64,000 bases of DNA from DATATV01 sp036268615 (GTDB taxonomy: Bacteria > Actinomycetota > Actinomycetes > Mycobacteriales > Pseudonocardiaceae). The notes under the pieces were generated by a model. The model saw only the letters and a list, made by a program, of their open reading frames with translations, had not been told where the DNA came from and did not search any database. The DNA is taken from positions 1 to 64,000 of the forward strand of contig DATATV010000098.1 in assembly GCA_036268615.1 (NCBI GenBank), in the 5' to 3' direction. Below are positions 50,708 to 60,177 of this stretch, piece by piece; positions within the stretch are counted from its first letter, which is position 1, and every line of letters starts with the position of its first letter. A program made the position numbers and the translations under genes.

Positions 50708-51198
50708 CCGCCGACCCCCGTGTGAAAGCCGTCGGCGAGATCGTCACCCGGCACCTGTTCGACATGATCGTCGAGCTCAACCCTCGACTGGAGATCGGCG
50801 CGGGCCCACTGGGCCGGCGGACTCTCTTCGGCTCCGCGGGTGGCGTCTTCCACGGGCCACAGCTGCGCGGCGAGGTGCTGGCGGGCGGCGGCGACTGGGC
50901 CCTGTACCGCCCCGACGGGGCGATGACGCTGGACGTCAGGCTGACCCTACGCACCCACGACAACGCCTTGGTGCAGATGACCTACAGCGGCCGTTGGATC
51001 ACACCCCCCGAACTCCGGGCCGACCTGGCCGACCCGGCCAAGCGCGGCCACATCGACCCGGCCCGCTACTACTTCCGGACAAACCCTCTCTTCGAGACCG
51101 GCGCGGAGCAATACCGTTGGCTCAACGACATCGTCTGCGTGGGATCGGGATATCTGGTTGATGGCGGGGTCGCCTACAAGATCGCCCAGGTGGTGTGA
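50704..51198 (+). CDS. DUF3237 family protein
   Basis: 164 aa. RTLFGSAGGVFHGPQLRGEV, GGDWALYRPDGAMTLDVRL, VQMTYSGRW and TNPLFETGAEQYRWLNDIVC are the hallmark blocks of DUF3237, a small beta-barrel family of unknown activity. It shares ATGA with the SnoaL-like gene, which suggests the two proteins act on the same compound. Confidence 0.87.
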   Translation: MTADPRVKAVGEIVTRHLFDMIVELNPRLEIGAGPLGRRTLFGSAGGVFHGPQLRGEVLAGGGDWALYRPDGAMTLDVRLTLRTHDNALVQMTYSGRWITPPELRADLADPAKRGHIDPARYYFRTNPLFETGAEQYRWLNDIVCVGSGYLVDGGVAYKIAQVV

Positions 51199-51230
51199 GA
51201 AACGGTCCGCCACACCCGAACCCGGTCCGG

Positions 51231-51941
51231 TCAACTCCGCGGACCGGAGCCCTGGGAGACGGCGCCCGTCGCCCAGGCCCAGGCGGCGATCTCCACCCGG
51301 TTGCGTACGCCCAGCCTGGACTGGATCTTCGTCAGATGCGTCTTGACGGTCCCGAGCGACACGAACAGCTCGGCGCAGATCTCCTGGTTGGTGCGACCGA
51401 CGGCCACCAGCCGCGCCACCGCCAACTCACGGTCCGTCAGCGCCGTCCATGGCGGTTGCCCACCGGCGGATGACGGCCCGCGTCCGTCCTCCAGTTGACG
51501 CAGCAGCCGCACGGTCACCTCCGGCGAGAGCAGCGCGTCGCCGCGGTGCGCGGCCCGCACCGCCTCGACGAGCAGGGCCGGGCTGGCGTCCTTGAGCAGG
51601 AATCCACAGGCGCCCTCACGCAGCGCCCGGCTGACATAGTCGTCCTGATCGAAGGTGGTCACCACGACGACGCGCAGCGGTTCGGTCAACTCGGGCCGGG
51701 CCAGGATGCGGGTGACCTCCAGGCCGTCGAGTTCGGGCATCCTGATGTCGACGAGGCACACGTCGGGACGTAGCCGCCTGGCCATCTCCACGCACTCGGC
51801 GCCGTCGGCGGCCTCGCCCACCACCTGGATGTCGGGCTGGGCATCCAGGATCAGCCGGAATCCGGTGCGCACCAACTGCTGGTCGTCGGCGACCAGCACC
51901 CTCGTCGAGGGAGCGGAACCCGCGGTCGGCGCACTGCTCAC
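51231..51941 (-). CDS. LuxR/NarL-family response regulator
   Basis: 236 aa. Receiver: VADDQQLVRTGF, phospho-acceptor in VCLVDIRMPELDG, switch VVVVTTFDQDDYV, Lys in FLLKDA. LuxR HTH: ALTDRELAVARLVAVGRTNQ, EICAELFVSLGTVKTHLTKI. GTG start within GTGA shared with the kinase stop. Targets unknown. Confidence 0.92.
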   Translation of the reverse strand: MSSAPTAGSAPSTRVLVADDQQLVRTGFRLILDAQPDIQVVGEAADGAECVEMARRLRPDVCLVDIRMPELDGLEVTRILARPELTEPLRVVVVTTFDQDDYVSRALREGACGFLLKDASPALLVEAVRAAHRGDALLSPEVTVRLLRQLEDGRGPSSAGGQPPWTALTDRELAVARLVAVGRTNQEICAELFVSLGTVKTHLTKIQSRLGVRNRVEIAAWAWATGAVSQGSGPRS

Positions 51942-53143
51942 CCGGCCGATCCTGCCACGGCCAGTACCGGGAAGGTGGCGGCCACCAGCCAGCCGCCGTC
52001 CGGGGTCCCGCCCGCCTGTAGCGTCCCGTCCACCGCCGTCAGGCGTTCTCGAAGTCCCACCATCCCGAAGCCCCCGCGGCCGCCGACCGGAGCGGCGGAC
52101 CGCGCGACGGGCGGCGTGTTGCGCACCTCGACCCGCAGCCGTCCGTCCGTCAGACACACCCGCACCGCCACCAGCGCATCGGCGGCGTGCCGCCGCACGT
52201 TGGTCAGCGACTCCTGCACCAGGCGGTGCACAGAGGTCTCCACCTCGGGTGCCAGCAGGGCGGAGCGGGCCGGGTCCGCAACCGAGAGGGTGGCCCGCTG
52301 GGCCTCGCCCGTGCGGAAGTCGGAGACCAGCGCGGCCAGTTCGGTGAACAACTCCCCGGATCGCCGGGGCCTGCCATCCACCTCCCGCAGTACCCGCACC
52401 AGACGACGCATGGAGTCCAGGGTCTCCGCGCCCGCCTGCTGGATGTTCTCCAGGATCAGGTCGATCTGTTCTGGTTCCGTCTCACGGATCGTCCGGGCGG
52501 CGTTCGCCTGCCAGATAATGCCGGTGACGTGGTTGGCAACGAAGTCGTGCAGGTCCCGGGCCAGCTCCAGCCGCTCGCCCTGCCGGACGGCCGCCACCGC
52601 GCGGGCATTGCGCCCGTCCAGTGCCCGCTGGTAGCAGCCGATCCCGATCGCCCCGCCGACCGCGAAGGTGAGGGTGAAGGCGGTCGCCAGCGAATCCGGG
52701 TTGCCCAGCCGAACCGGTGCCGCGATCACCGCGGCCGCGAGTGCCACCGCGGCGAGTGGCCGCCGCGACCGCCGGCAGGTTCGTGCCAGCATGATCAACA
52801 GGCACACCGACTCCAGCACGCCCCAGCTGCCGCCGCTCGGCCGGTGAGCGAGCAGCATCCCGCCGGTCAGGGCCAGTGAACCGCACGCCGCTGCCCAGGC
52901 GCGTCGGTCAACCGACAGCCACCGGTCGGGCAGAAACAGCAACCCGGCGGCTGCGGGGCCGGCCACCAGGGCAGGCAGCCAGTCGTAGTGCGCGGTGCGC
53001 AACCCCTTGCTGGATTGCAGGTCGAGCAGCCACACCAGGGCGAACGCCAAGCACAGCGCGGCGGCGAGGAGCCGTTGTGCCGGCCGCGGGAGCGGATTGG
53101 TCTCCGCGGCGTCCGTGACCCACGAGTCGTGCGGGTTCTCCAC
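51938..53143 (-). CDS. NarL-type sensor histidine kinase
   Basis: 401 aa. Several N-terminal membrane helices (about residues 25-170). HisKA_3 box ELARDLHDFVANHVTGIIWQ, N box VQESLTNVRRHA, and GGFGMVGLRERLTAVDG. The usual DDGxG motif is replaced by RNTPP, a variation seen in this kinase type, but ATP-binding strength is uncertain. GTG start. Forms an operon with the response regulator. Confidence 0.9.
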   Translation of the reverse strand: MENPHDSWVTDAAETNPLPRPAQRLLAAALCLAFALVWLLDLQSSKGLRTAHYDWLPALVAGPAAAGLLFLPDRWLSVDRRAWAAACGSLALTGGMLLAHRPSGGSWGVLESVCLLIMLARTCRRSRRPLAAVALAAAVIAAPVRLGNPDSLATAFTLTFAVGGAIGIGCYQRALDGRNARAVAAVRQGERLELARDLHDFVANHVTGIIWQANAARTIRETEPEQIDLILENIQQAGAETLDSMRRLVRVLREVDGRPRRSGELFTELAALVSDFRTGEAQRATLSVADPARSALLAPEVETSVHRLVQESLTNVRRHAADALVAVRVCLTDGRLRVEVRNTPPVARSAAPVGGRGGFGMVGLRERLTAVDGTLQAGGTPDGGWLVAATFPVLAVAGSAG

Positions 53144-53255
53144 GCGGCAAGGCTATGCGAGGCGGGCATGCCCACACCTCGCGGCCGCCCTCCTGGACGA
53201 ACACCGCGAATCGGCGGCTGGCTGCCGCTCGGCGGCTGGCTGCCGCGAGGTGCGA

Positions 53256-53714
53256 TCAGGGCTGCGGGAGGGTTTCGGGACGATAGGCGTAGACAGCGGT
53301 CGCTTGGACGAGGACGTACCAGTCGGTGCCGCAGAGCTGGTCGGTCCTGGATTCCTGACCGCTGGGCCACCACGAGGCGGTCAGCGTCGCCGTCGTGCGG
53401 GAAGCACCGGCCGGATGGCAGCCGGTAAGCGTCTTCGGATCGCTGAGGGTGAAGCGGAGGATGCGCTCGGAGCCGGTGGTGCGGATGGCCTCGGAGACCG
53501 AGCTCGCCTGGTCCGGTACCCAGCTGGGCAGCCGAGCCCGCTGATCGCTCTTGCCGATCGCACCCGTCGCATAGTCGACGGTTTCGGCGTGTCCGTTGAG
53601 CTTCTGCTGAATGCTTTGGCTGGGGCTTGCGGTGGAACCGCAGCCGGTGAGCGCGACTGCGACAACCCCGATGACTAGTGCGGCCGCACAGCGTGCCGTC
53701 CTGCTGTTAATCAT
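53256..53714 (-). CDS. putative lipoprotein
   Basis: 152 aa. Signal peptide with lipobox VAVALTGC, then a soluble domain of unknown family (LRFTLSDPKTLTGCHPAGAS, LTASWWPSGQESRTDQLCG) containing two Cys that may pair. Predicted cell-surface lipoprotein. It lies upstream of, and on the same strand as, the kinase-regulator pair, and may be a sensory accessory. Confidence 0.7.
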   Translation of the reverse strand: MINSRTARCAAALVIGVVAVALTGCGSTASPSQSIQQKLNGHAETVDYATGAIGKSDQRARLPSWVPDQASSVSEAIRTTGSERILRFTLSDPKTLTGCHPAGASRTTATLTASWWPSGQESRTDQLCGTDWYVLVQATAVYAYRPETLPQP

Positions 53715-54044
53715 GTTTTCAGTCAACCGGCCCGGGCGTCCGCGAACATCGGTCCTTCGGCCACAGGGCCAGCCGAATGGCCGATGGGCGACTACGCAAC
53801 CGGTGGCGAGGTCGAACCCTGGCTTGATGCCCTGGACGAATACATGGGAGACCGCGACAAGAACCCCATCGTGGGCTGGCACCGTCGGTGGCCAACTCCA
53901 CCAGCACCCGCTGAGTCAGTCGAAGCTGACATCGCTGCACCGGCAGGCGACGAAGCAGGAGCCCGTCAAGCCCTCATGAAGCGCATCACCGCGGCCGGGG
54001 TAACCACCCTCGGCGAACTGTCCACCATCGGCCGGGGCCACCGA
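53715..54044 (+). other. possible gene remnant
   Basis: A plus-strand frame from ATG 53784 has protein-like content for about 90 residues (VEPWLDALDEYMGDRDKNPI, ALMKRITAAGVTTLGELSTI), then runs antisense into the TetR gene without a stop. This suggests a truncated gene. Family not recognised. Confidence 0.35.
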
Positions 54045-54752
54045 TCAGCGCCTCGTCCGGGCGCGCGCGGTTCCGGTATGGGGTTCCGGGGTGTGGTGCA
54101 TTGCCTCGGCGAGCTGGTCGGAGTCCAGCGGGCCGACGGGCAGGGGGTGGGCGGCGGACGCGCGCAGTCCGTCGAGGATGAAGGCCAGGCCGCGCCGCCA
54201 TACATCCGGGGCGAGGCGGGCATGCGCGGCGTTGGCTGTGAACAGCAGGATGAAGTCTCCGGTGACGAAGTCGGCGCGGAGTTGGCCCGCCTCCTGTGCT
54301 TGTTCGGCGTAGGTCCAGGCGCGGTCGAACGCCTCGGTGCAGACCGCGCTCAGCCGCGGGGTGTCGTCATACCGGCGGGTGACGGCGTCGCTGAGCGCGG
54401 AGTCCGAGGCCATCATGGTGCTGATCTTCTCGACGTAGCGAGCGAAGCGCTCCCACGGGTCGGAGTTGGCTTCGGCGTACTGGACAGCCGTGTCGAGTTG
54501 CTCGGCGGCCAGTTCCGGGACCACGGCGTCGATGAGGGCCTCACGGGTGCCGAAGCGGTGGTAGAGGGTGCCCGGACTGACGCCGGCGCGGCGAGCTATC
54601 TCGTCCAGGGGGCAGTCCAGGCCGCGCTCGGTGAACAGTTCGATCGCTGCGGCGGTCAACTTCTCGATGCTGCGTTGCGCATCCCGCCGCAGCACGGGCC
54701 GCGTGCTTCCGTCCGTGGGCAACCTGACCTCCGAGTAATTTGACGGATGCAT
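54045..54752 (-). CDS. TetR/AcrR family regulator
   Basis: 235 aa. HTH: RGLDCPLDEIARRAGVSPGT followed by LYHRFGTREALIDAVVPEL. Start at the ATG giving MHPSNYSEV, which lies inside the palindrome CATCAAGTTC...GAACTTGATG, so repressor binding would cover its own start. Divergent from an SDR-like gene, its probable target. Confidence 0.88.
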   Translation of the reverse strand: MHPSNYSEVRLPTDGSTRPVLRRDAQRSIEKLTAAAIELFTERGLDCPLDEIARRAGVSPGTLYHRFGTREALIDAVVPELAAEQLDTAVQYAEANSDPWERFARYVEKISTMMASDSALSDAVTRRYDDTPRLSAVCTEAFDRAWTYAEQAQEAGQLRADFVTGDFILLFTANAAHARLAPDVWRRGLAFILDGLRASAAHPLPVGPLDSDQLAEAMHHTPEPHTGTARARTRR

Positions 54753-54787
54753 CAAGTTCGGTGCTACGGTGGACGTAGAACTTGATG
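54750..54787. promoter_or_regulatory. TetR operator between divergent genes
   Basis: CATCAAGTTC and GAACTTGATG, 10-bp perfect arms, 18 nt apart. A further TCAAGTT lies at 54794-54800. It overlaps the TetR start codon and precedes the SDR gene by 36 nt. Confidence 0.65.
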
Positions 54788-54822
54788 GTCCTGTCAAGTT
54801 TATCATCGGGCAGGGAGAGTAC

Positions 54823-55539
54823 ATGTCCAAGACCATCGTTGTGTTCGGCGCCGGCTCGGGCCTCGGTTCGGCTACCGCCCGTCGCTTCGGTCGCGAGGGA
54901 TACGCCGTAGCGCTCGTCGCCCGTCGGCGCGAACCACTGGAGGCGCTCGCCGTGTCACTGGGAGAGCAGGGCATCGAGGCGGCCACGTTTCCCGCGAACC
55001 TGACCGACTCGACCGGAGTGCCGAAGCTGATCGACGCCATTACCGAGCGGTTCGGTGGCATCGACGTGGTCGAGTACGCCCCGATCGCGACGGTCGCCCC
55101 GTTCGCCGCGGCCACCGAGCTGACCGCGGACACGCTGCGCGATATCGTCGACCTCTACCTCTACACGCCGGTGGAGATCGCGCACGCCGTGCTGCCCGGC
55201 ATGATCGAGCGTGGTGCGGGCGCTTTCCTGCTGGGCCAAGGGCTTTCCGCTGCCATGGCCGCTCCGGGAATGAGCGGGGTGGGGCCGATCATGGCCGCCG
55301 CTCGGCACTGGATACATTCCCTCAACGGCGAACTCACCGGCACGGGCGTCTACGCGGGCACACTCACCGTGTCCGCGTGGATCGATGGCAGCGCCGGGCA
55401 TCAAGCCGCATCGGCCGCCGACCCGGAGTTGAGCGGCAACCCGGTGGTCGACCCGGCCGACCTCGCCGATCAGTACTGGGATCTGTTCACCAAGCGCGAC
55501 CGCATCGAACAGATCCACCCGCCGGTTGCGCAGCGTTGA
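54823..55539 (+). CDS. SDR-like NAD(P)-binding protein
   Basis: 238 aa. TIVVFGAGSGLGSATARRFG is a clear nucleotide-binding motif, but the usual NNAG is EYAP and no YxxxK is seen (the aligned stretch is GPIMAAARHWIHSL). So it is another non-canonical SDR, different in sequence from the pair at 13975 and 20222. GGGAGAG precedes the ATG. Probably derepressed when the divergent TetR binds its ligand. Confidence 0.82.
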   Translation: MSKTIVVFGAGSGLGSATARRFGREGYAVALVARRREPLEALAVSLGEQGIEAATFPANLTDSTGVPKLIDAITERFGGIDVVEYAPIATVAPFAAATELTADTLRDIVDLYLYTPVEIAHAVLPGMIERGAGAFLLGQGLSAAMAAPGMSGVGPIMAAARHWIHSLNGELTGTGVYAGTLTVSAWIDGSAGHQAASAADPELSGNPVVDPADLADQYWDLFTKRDRIEQIHPPVAQR

Positions 55540-55699
55540 CACGGATCCGTTGCGCAGCGACCCCAACGGGCGGGCTGAAGCAGTCGAGTTCGACAAGGCC
55601 ATCCGCGACGGCTACTGCTGTGTCCATGAATGTTGGCCGGGTCGGCGACACACCGGCCGACATCCACACAGACAGATCACCGGGGATCAGGCTTGGCGG

Positions 55700-55909
55700 A
55701 TGGCAGAACCAGTCCGAGCACGCCGGCTGACCGACCAGGAAGGTCAACGCCTGCAGAAAATCGTCAGACGCGGCACCGGGTCCTCGATCCGGCTCCGCCG
55801 CGCGATGGTGATCATGGCCTCGGCCAGTGGGAACACCGTGCCGGCCATCGCCCGCGTGCGCAGCGAACGTCACCACCAGTGGGGCCAGCGCACCGCTCAT
55901 GCTGCCTGA
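55700..55909 (+). pseudogene. IS630-family transposase fragment
   Basis: About 50-70 residues matching my memory of the N-terminus of actinobacterial IS630-type transposases: RARRLTDQEGQRLQKIVRRG, then SIRLRRAMVIMASASGNTVP. The HTH continuation and the whole DDE domain are missing, so this is a dead remnant. The rest of 55540-55939 shows no gene. Confidence 0.6.
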
Positions 55910-55939
55910 ACAACCCGGCCAACCTACGTGGTCACAGCA

Positions 55940-56611
55940 CTAGTCGTCGGCGCTGACCAGTCCCGTGCGGTAGGCGAACACGACGGCCTGTACGCGGTCG
56001 CGTAGGTCCAGTTTGGACAGAATGCGGGACACGTAGGTCTTCACGGTCTCGAAGCTGATCACCATTTCCTCGGCGATGTCGGCGTTGGACATGCCACGCG
56101 CGATCAGCCCGAGCACCTCGCGTTCCCGAGGGGCCAGCACGTCGAGCGGATCGGCGCCAGGCTGGGCCGCGGCCGGGCGGACGCGGTCGGCGAACCGGCC
56201 GATGAGCGTGCGCGTCACGGCGGGCGACAGCAGCGACTCGCCGCGCGCCACGGTGCGCACGCCGTTCACGAGTTCGACCAGTGGGGCGTCCTTGAGCAGG
56301 AAGCCGCTGGCGCCGGCGCGCAACGCTTCGTAGACGTACTTGTCGACGTTGAACGTGGTCACGACGAGCACTTTCGGCGGCTCGGCGACGTGAGGTCCGG
56401 CAATGCGCCGGGTGGCCTCGATGCCGTCCAGCAGCGGCATGTGGATGTCCATGACGACGACGTCCGGCGTCAGACGGGTGGCGGCGTCGACGGCGGCCGG
56501 GCCGTCGGCGGCCTCCCCGACGACCTCCATGTCCGGCTGCGCATCAAAGACCGTGACGTAGCCGGTGCGGACGAGTTCCTGGTCGTCGCAGATCAACACC
56601 CGGATGGTCAT
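55940..56611 (-). CDS. LuxR/NarL-family response regulator
   Basis: 223 aa. Receiver: LICDDQELVRTGYVTVFDAQ, phospho-acceptor in VVVMDIHMPLLDG, FLLKDAPLVELV. LuxR HTH: LAPREREVLGLIARGMSNAD, ETVKTYVSRILSKLDLRDR. ATGA overlap with the kinase. Third NarL-type pair of the window. Confidence 0.93.
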   Translation of the reverse strand: MTIRVLICDDQELVRTGYVTVFDAQPDMEVVGEAADGPAAVDAATRLTPDVVVMDIHMPLLDGIEATRRIAGPHVAEPPKVLVVTTFNVDKYVYEALRAGASGFLLKDAPLVELVNGVRTVARGESLLSPAVTRTLIGRFADRVRPAAAQPGADPLDVLAPREREVLGLIARGMSNADIAEEMVISFETVKTYVSRILSKLDLRDRVQAVVFAYRTGLVSADD

Positions 56612-57798
56612 GCGTCCCCCGCGATCGGAATCACCGCGCGCAGCCGGAACCGGCCGTCCGGCTGCTCCCCCGCCGTCAACTCGCCGCCGAGCATTACGAC
56701 CCGTTCCCGCAGCCCGATCAGGCCGCGTCCGGAGGACAGGGCACGCTTGGCGCCCACGGACAGCGGTACGGGAGCACCGGCGCTGGTCACCTCGGCCTCG
56801 ACACGACCGTCCCGGTAGTGGACCCGAACCACGGTTGGCTGCCCGGCCGCGTACTTCACGGCGTTGGTCAGTCCCTCCTGCGCCACCCGGTACACGGCCA
56901 AACCCACGCCGACCGGCAGTTCAGGCTGATCACCGCACTCGACCAACTCGACCGGCTGTCCGCTTGTTCTGGTCTGTGCCACCAGATCCCGCACGGTCCC
57001 ATCGACCGGTGTTCGCGGCACGGCCGATTCGCCGGTCGCCTCCAGCACGTCGAGCAGCGCACGCAACTCGGATAGGGCCCGCCTGCCGGTGCCGCCGATC
57101 GCGGTGAGCGCGGTGCCGACGCGATCCGGTGACTCGACGGCGAACTGTGTGGCGTCGGCCTGCACGACCATGGCGGTGACGTGATGGGTCACGACGTCGT
57201 GCAGTTCCCGCGCGATGCGGGCCCGTTCCGCGGTGGTCGCGGCGGCAGCGGCCAACTCCCGCCGTTCCGCCTCGTCGGCCCGCCGTTGGCGCACGAAGGC
57301 ACCGAGCACCCAACACGCGACGAAGATCAGGTAGAAGAGCACGAAGTCGATCAGCCGGTCGGGTGACCCGAGCACGTGCACGACGATCGAGAGAACGACG
57401 TACGCGACCGATGCCACGACGGCGATGCCGCGCCGGAACCGCTCCTGGTGCGCGCCGACGGAGTACAGCGCGAAATACACCGTGACAGTGGCGAACTGTG
57501 GCGGATAGGCGATCGACTCGTGGATCGCGAACGAAACGCCGACCACCGCGAGGCACGCGGCGGGCCAACGGCTGCGCACCGCGAGTGGCACGGTCTGCGC
57601 CAGCACGAGGACGAGCGTGAATGCGTCGGCGGGCCGTCGTGGCAGGTCACCGAACTCCGCGCTCAGGTTCACCAGCGGGGGCACGAACGCCAGCCCGGTG
57701 AACACGACGGCGAACCAACGGTCCCACACCACGGCGTCGTAGGCACGCCATCTGTCCCGCAACACATATAAGCGCCCAGTGCCCCAGGTCGTCGGCAT
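56608..57798 (-). CDS. NarL/DesK-type sensor histidine kinase
   Basis: 396 aa. About five membrane helices (residues 25-170), HisKA_3 box ARIARELHDVVTHHVTAMVV, N box YRVAQEGLTNAVKYA, and GRGLIGLRERVVMLGGEL. As in the kinase at 51938, the DDGxG box is degenerate (TSAGAPVPL). Divergent from a secreted peptidase gene; control of that gene is possible. Confidence 0.92.
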   Translation of the reverse strand: MPTTWGTGRLYVLRDRWRAYDAVVWDRWFAVVFTGLAFVPPLVNLSAEFGDLPRRPADAFTLVLVLAQTVPLAVRSRWPAACLAVVGVSFAIHESIAYPPQFATVTVYFALYSVGAHQERFRRGIAVVASVAYVVLSIVVHVLGSPDRLIDFVLFYLIFVACWVLGAFVRQRRADEAERRELAAAAATTAERARIARELHDVVTHHVTAMVVQADATQFAVESPDRVGTALTAIGGTGRRALSELRALLDVLEATGESAVPRTPVDGTVRDLVAQTRTSGQPVELVECGDQPELPVGVGLAVYRVAQEGLTNAVKYAAGQPTVVRVHYRDGRVEAEVTSAGAPVPLSVGAKRALSSGRGLIGLRERVVMLGGELTAGEQPDGRFRLRAVIPIAGDA

Positions 57799-57928
57799 GA
57801 CGGAGAGCCTAGTTGTCCCCCGCGAGAGCTACTCGCGAATGTCCGCGAAAAGGTGAATCGCGACATGGCCCCCGGCTCGTATTTTTCTCGTCATCGGCAG
57901 ACACCACCAGAAATCGGAGGGCAGCACC

Positions 57929-59500
57929 ATGACAAGGTCCCGTAACGTATTGTCCCGTCGACGCCTCACCGTGGGAGCGGGTGTACTGGCTGCGGCAATG
58001 GCCGTGACCGCGGCGCTCGTCGTCAACCCCGCCGCCCAGGCCACCGGGACCGCGCCCGACCCGGTCCAGACCTCGATCGCGTGGGGTTCCTGTCCGGCAC
58101 TCGCCCCCGGCGCGACGCGCGACCCTCGGGAGACCTGCGGCACGGTGACCGTGCCCCTTGACTACCGGCGACCACAGGGCAAAACCATCACCATCGAGGT
58201 CTCCCGGATCGCCACCGCGAAGCCCGGCAGGAAGCGCGGCGATCTGCTGCTCAACCCGGGCGGTCCGGCGCTGGAGGGGCTGGAGATGCCAAGCACGATG
58301 GCATCCACGCTGCCCGCGTCGGTCCTCGACGAGTACGACCTGATCGGGTTCGACCCACGCGGTGTCGGCCACAGCACCCCGATGAGCTGCGGACTGACCG
58401 GTGCCAGTGCGGCCAGCGTGTTTCCCTATCCAGCCGCCGACGGCTCGATCCAGCCCAACATCGACGCGGCTCGCGCCACCGCAAAGCAGTGCGCCACGAT
58501 CGGTGCCGAACTCCAGTTCTTCACCACCGCCAACACCGCCCGCGACCTCGACCGCATCCGCCAGGCGCTGGACGTGCCGAAAATCTCGTACTGGGGCCAG
58601 TCCTACGGCACCTATCTCGGCGCGGTCTACACCTCGCTGTTCCCGCAGCACACCGACCGGATGGTGTTGGAAGGCAATGTCGACCCCACCAAGGTGTGGG
58701 CACAGCAGATGCAGTTGTGGAACCAGGGCATGAACGACCGGTTCCCTGACGCCGCGAGGGTCGCCGCTGCGGACAACGCCGACCTCGGGCTGGGCAGCAC
58801 CGTCGCGCAGGTCACGACGACCTACCTCACCCTGGCAGACCACCTCGACAGGACGCCGGTCACGGTGCCGGGCACGTCGGCGTCCATCAGCGGGCCGGTG
58901 CTCCGCGAGGTCACCTACCAACTGCTGCTGCACAACGGCACCCTCCCCCCGCTCACCCAGTTCTGGAAGGCGGCCGCCGACCTCGCTGCGGGCCGGTCAC
59001 TGTCCACTACGGACACCACTGTGCTGCAACAGGTGTTCGCCGACACTCCCGCCGAACCCGGCGTGCCGGCGGACAACCAGATCAGCATGACCATGGCGCT
59101 GATCTGCGGTGACGTCACGTGGTCCCGCGATGTGGCCTCGTACGCGGCTGCCACCACGGCCGCCCGAGCCGAGTTTCCGTTGAGCGACGGCATGCCAGCC
59201 AACATCTGGCCGTGCGCGTTCTGGTCGCACGCACCGATCGAGTCGTCGGTCCAGATCACCTCGCACGGCCCGCGCGACATCCTGATCCTGCAGAACCGTC
59301 GCGACAACGCCACCCCGTGGGCGTCCGGCCTTGGCATGCGCAGGGCGCTCAGTTCCCGCGCCGGTTTCGTGGGCGTCGACAACGGCGGCCACTACGTCTA
59401 CGGCACCGGCTCGACCTGCGCCGACCAGGCCACCGTCGCGTTCCTCACGCACGGCACCCTCCCTGCCAAGGACGTGTACTGCGCGGGTCCTCAGTCCTGA
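57929..59500 (+). CDS. secreted alpha/beta hydrolase, tripeptidyl aminopeptidase (TAP) family
   Basis: 523 aa. Signal peptide (residues about 1-36) with a basic start. GTVTVPLDYRRPQGKTI, LLLNPGGPA (oxyanion), DLIGFDPRGVGHS, nucleophile SYWGQSYGTYLG, and a C-terminal TAP-like domain with ILILQNRRDNATPWASGLGM and the catalytic His in GVDNGGHYVYG. Matches Streptomyces-type secreted tripeptidyl aminopeptidases/proline iminopeptidases. GGAGG precedes the ATG. Probably extracellular. Confidence 0.92.
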   Translation: MTRSRNVLSRRRLTVGAGVLAAAMAVTAALVVNPAAQATGTAPDPVQTSIAWGSCPALAPGATRDPRETCGTVTVPLDYRRPQGKTITIEVSRIATAKPGRKRGDLLLNPGGPALEGLEMPSTMASTLPASVLDEYDLIGFDPRGVGHSTPMSCGLTGASAASVFPYPAADGSIQPNIDAARATAKQCATIGAELQFFTTANTARDLDRIRQALDVPKISYWGQSYGTYLGAVYTSLFPQHTDRMVLEGNVDPTKVWAQQMQLWNQGMNDRFPDAARVAAADNADLGLGSTVAQVTTTYLTLADHLDRTPVTVPGTSASISGPVLREVTYQLLLHNGTLPPLTQFWKAAADLAAGRSLSTTDTTVLQQVFADTPAEPGVPADNQISMTMALICGDVTWSRDVASYAAATTAARAEFPLSDGMPANIWPCAFWSHAPIESSVQITSHGPRDILILQNRRDNATPWASGLGMRRALSSRAGFVGVDNGGHYVYGTGSTCADQATVAFLTHGTLPAKDVYCAGPQS

Positions 59501-60015
59501 CGTTCGCGGTCAGCGGCGGTCGCCCCGGTGGGGGCGAGCGCCGCTGACCTACTCATCGGCCGGCTTCTGGTCCGGTTCGGCCATTGTCAGGATGGCGACG
59601 ATCCTGTTCACCCGTTCCCGCAGTTGGGCCGGCTCGTGCTGCATTCACACCGGATTCGGGTTTCGCTCAGGCCTCAGGTGACCTGGTCTTTCGTGTTCGC
59701 CTGCCGCTCGACCTGGAGGGTCGGACGCAGGCGAGCGGACGGTGAGCTATGTGCGCAGGTTCAAATCCTCGGCAGGAGAGGACTCTGCACCAGCGGAACC
59801 CCTTACGTGTGCCCTGAGCTGCGGTTTCTTGGTATCGCGGGGGTTCATGTAGAACTTCATGTGGGCAGGTACCTGGACTCGAACCTGCGCGCTCGTACGG
59901 CGCCGAACTAAATCCGGTCATGCCGACGACAGGACGGTGTCTTGCCGATCCGGCTACGTCAGGTTCCCTCTCGGACGGAGGGTGCCTGCGCTGCCGATCT
60001 GGAAGGCTGATACTC
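59501..60015. other. intergenic region, no gene seen
   Basis: No convincing coding frame. Two stretches (about 59752-59800 plus strand; 59855-59910 minus strand) contain T-arm-like words (GGTTCAAATCC; GGTTCGAGTCC) but do not fold as complete tRNAs. They may be remnants of tRNA genes used for integration. Confidence 0.3.
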
Positions 60016-60177
60016 GTGGAGCTTGACGATCTGCTGAACACCATGGATCGGACTGCGGCGAACCTCGCCAAGCTGCTGCGTGCCACTGCGCTGGATGTGC
60101 TGGTGGGAGCAAGCGAACACCCAACTCGACAGCGCCCGACACGCACCCGCACCTCGGCCGACAAGTCCCACGCCTAG
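60016..60177 (+). CDS. small ORF, possibly truncated conflict-locus gene
   Basis: 53 aa. GTG start with GGAAGG 8 nt upstream. MELDDLLNTMDRTAANLAKL reads like the N-terminus of a longer helical protein; the remaining residues are Arg/Thr-rich and look degraded. Overlaps the convergent membrane protein gene by 4 nt. Likely a truncated gene of the neighbouring locus. Confidence 0.4.
   Translation: MELDDLLNTMDRTAANLAKLLRATALDVLVGASEHPTRQRPTRTRTSADKSHA

Noticed and set aside
59752..59910. T-arm-like words resembling tRNA genes on both strands
   Set aside because: No complete cloverleaf, and acceptor and anticodon stems cannot be drawn. At most degraded remnants.
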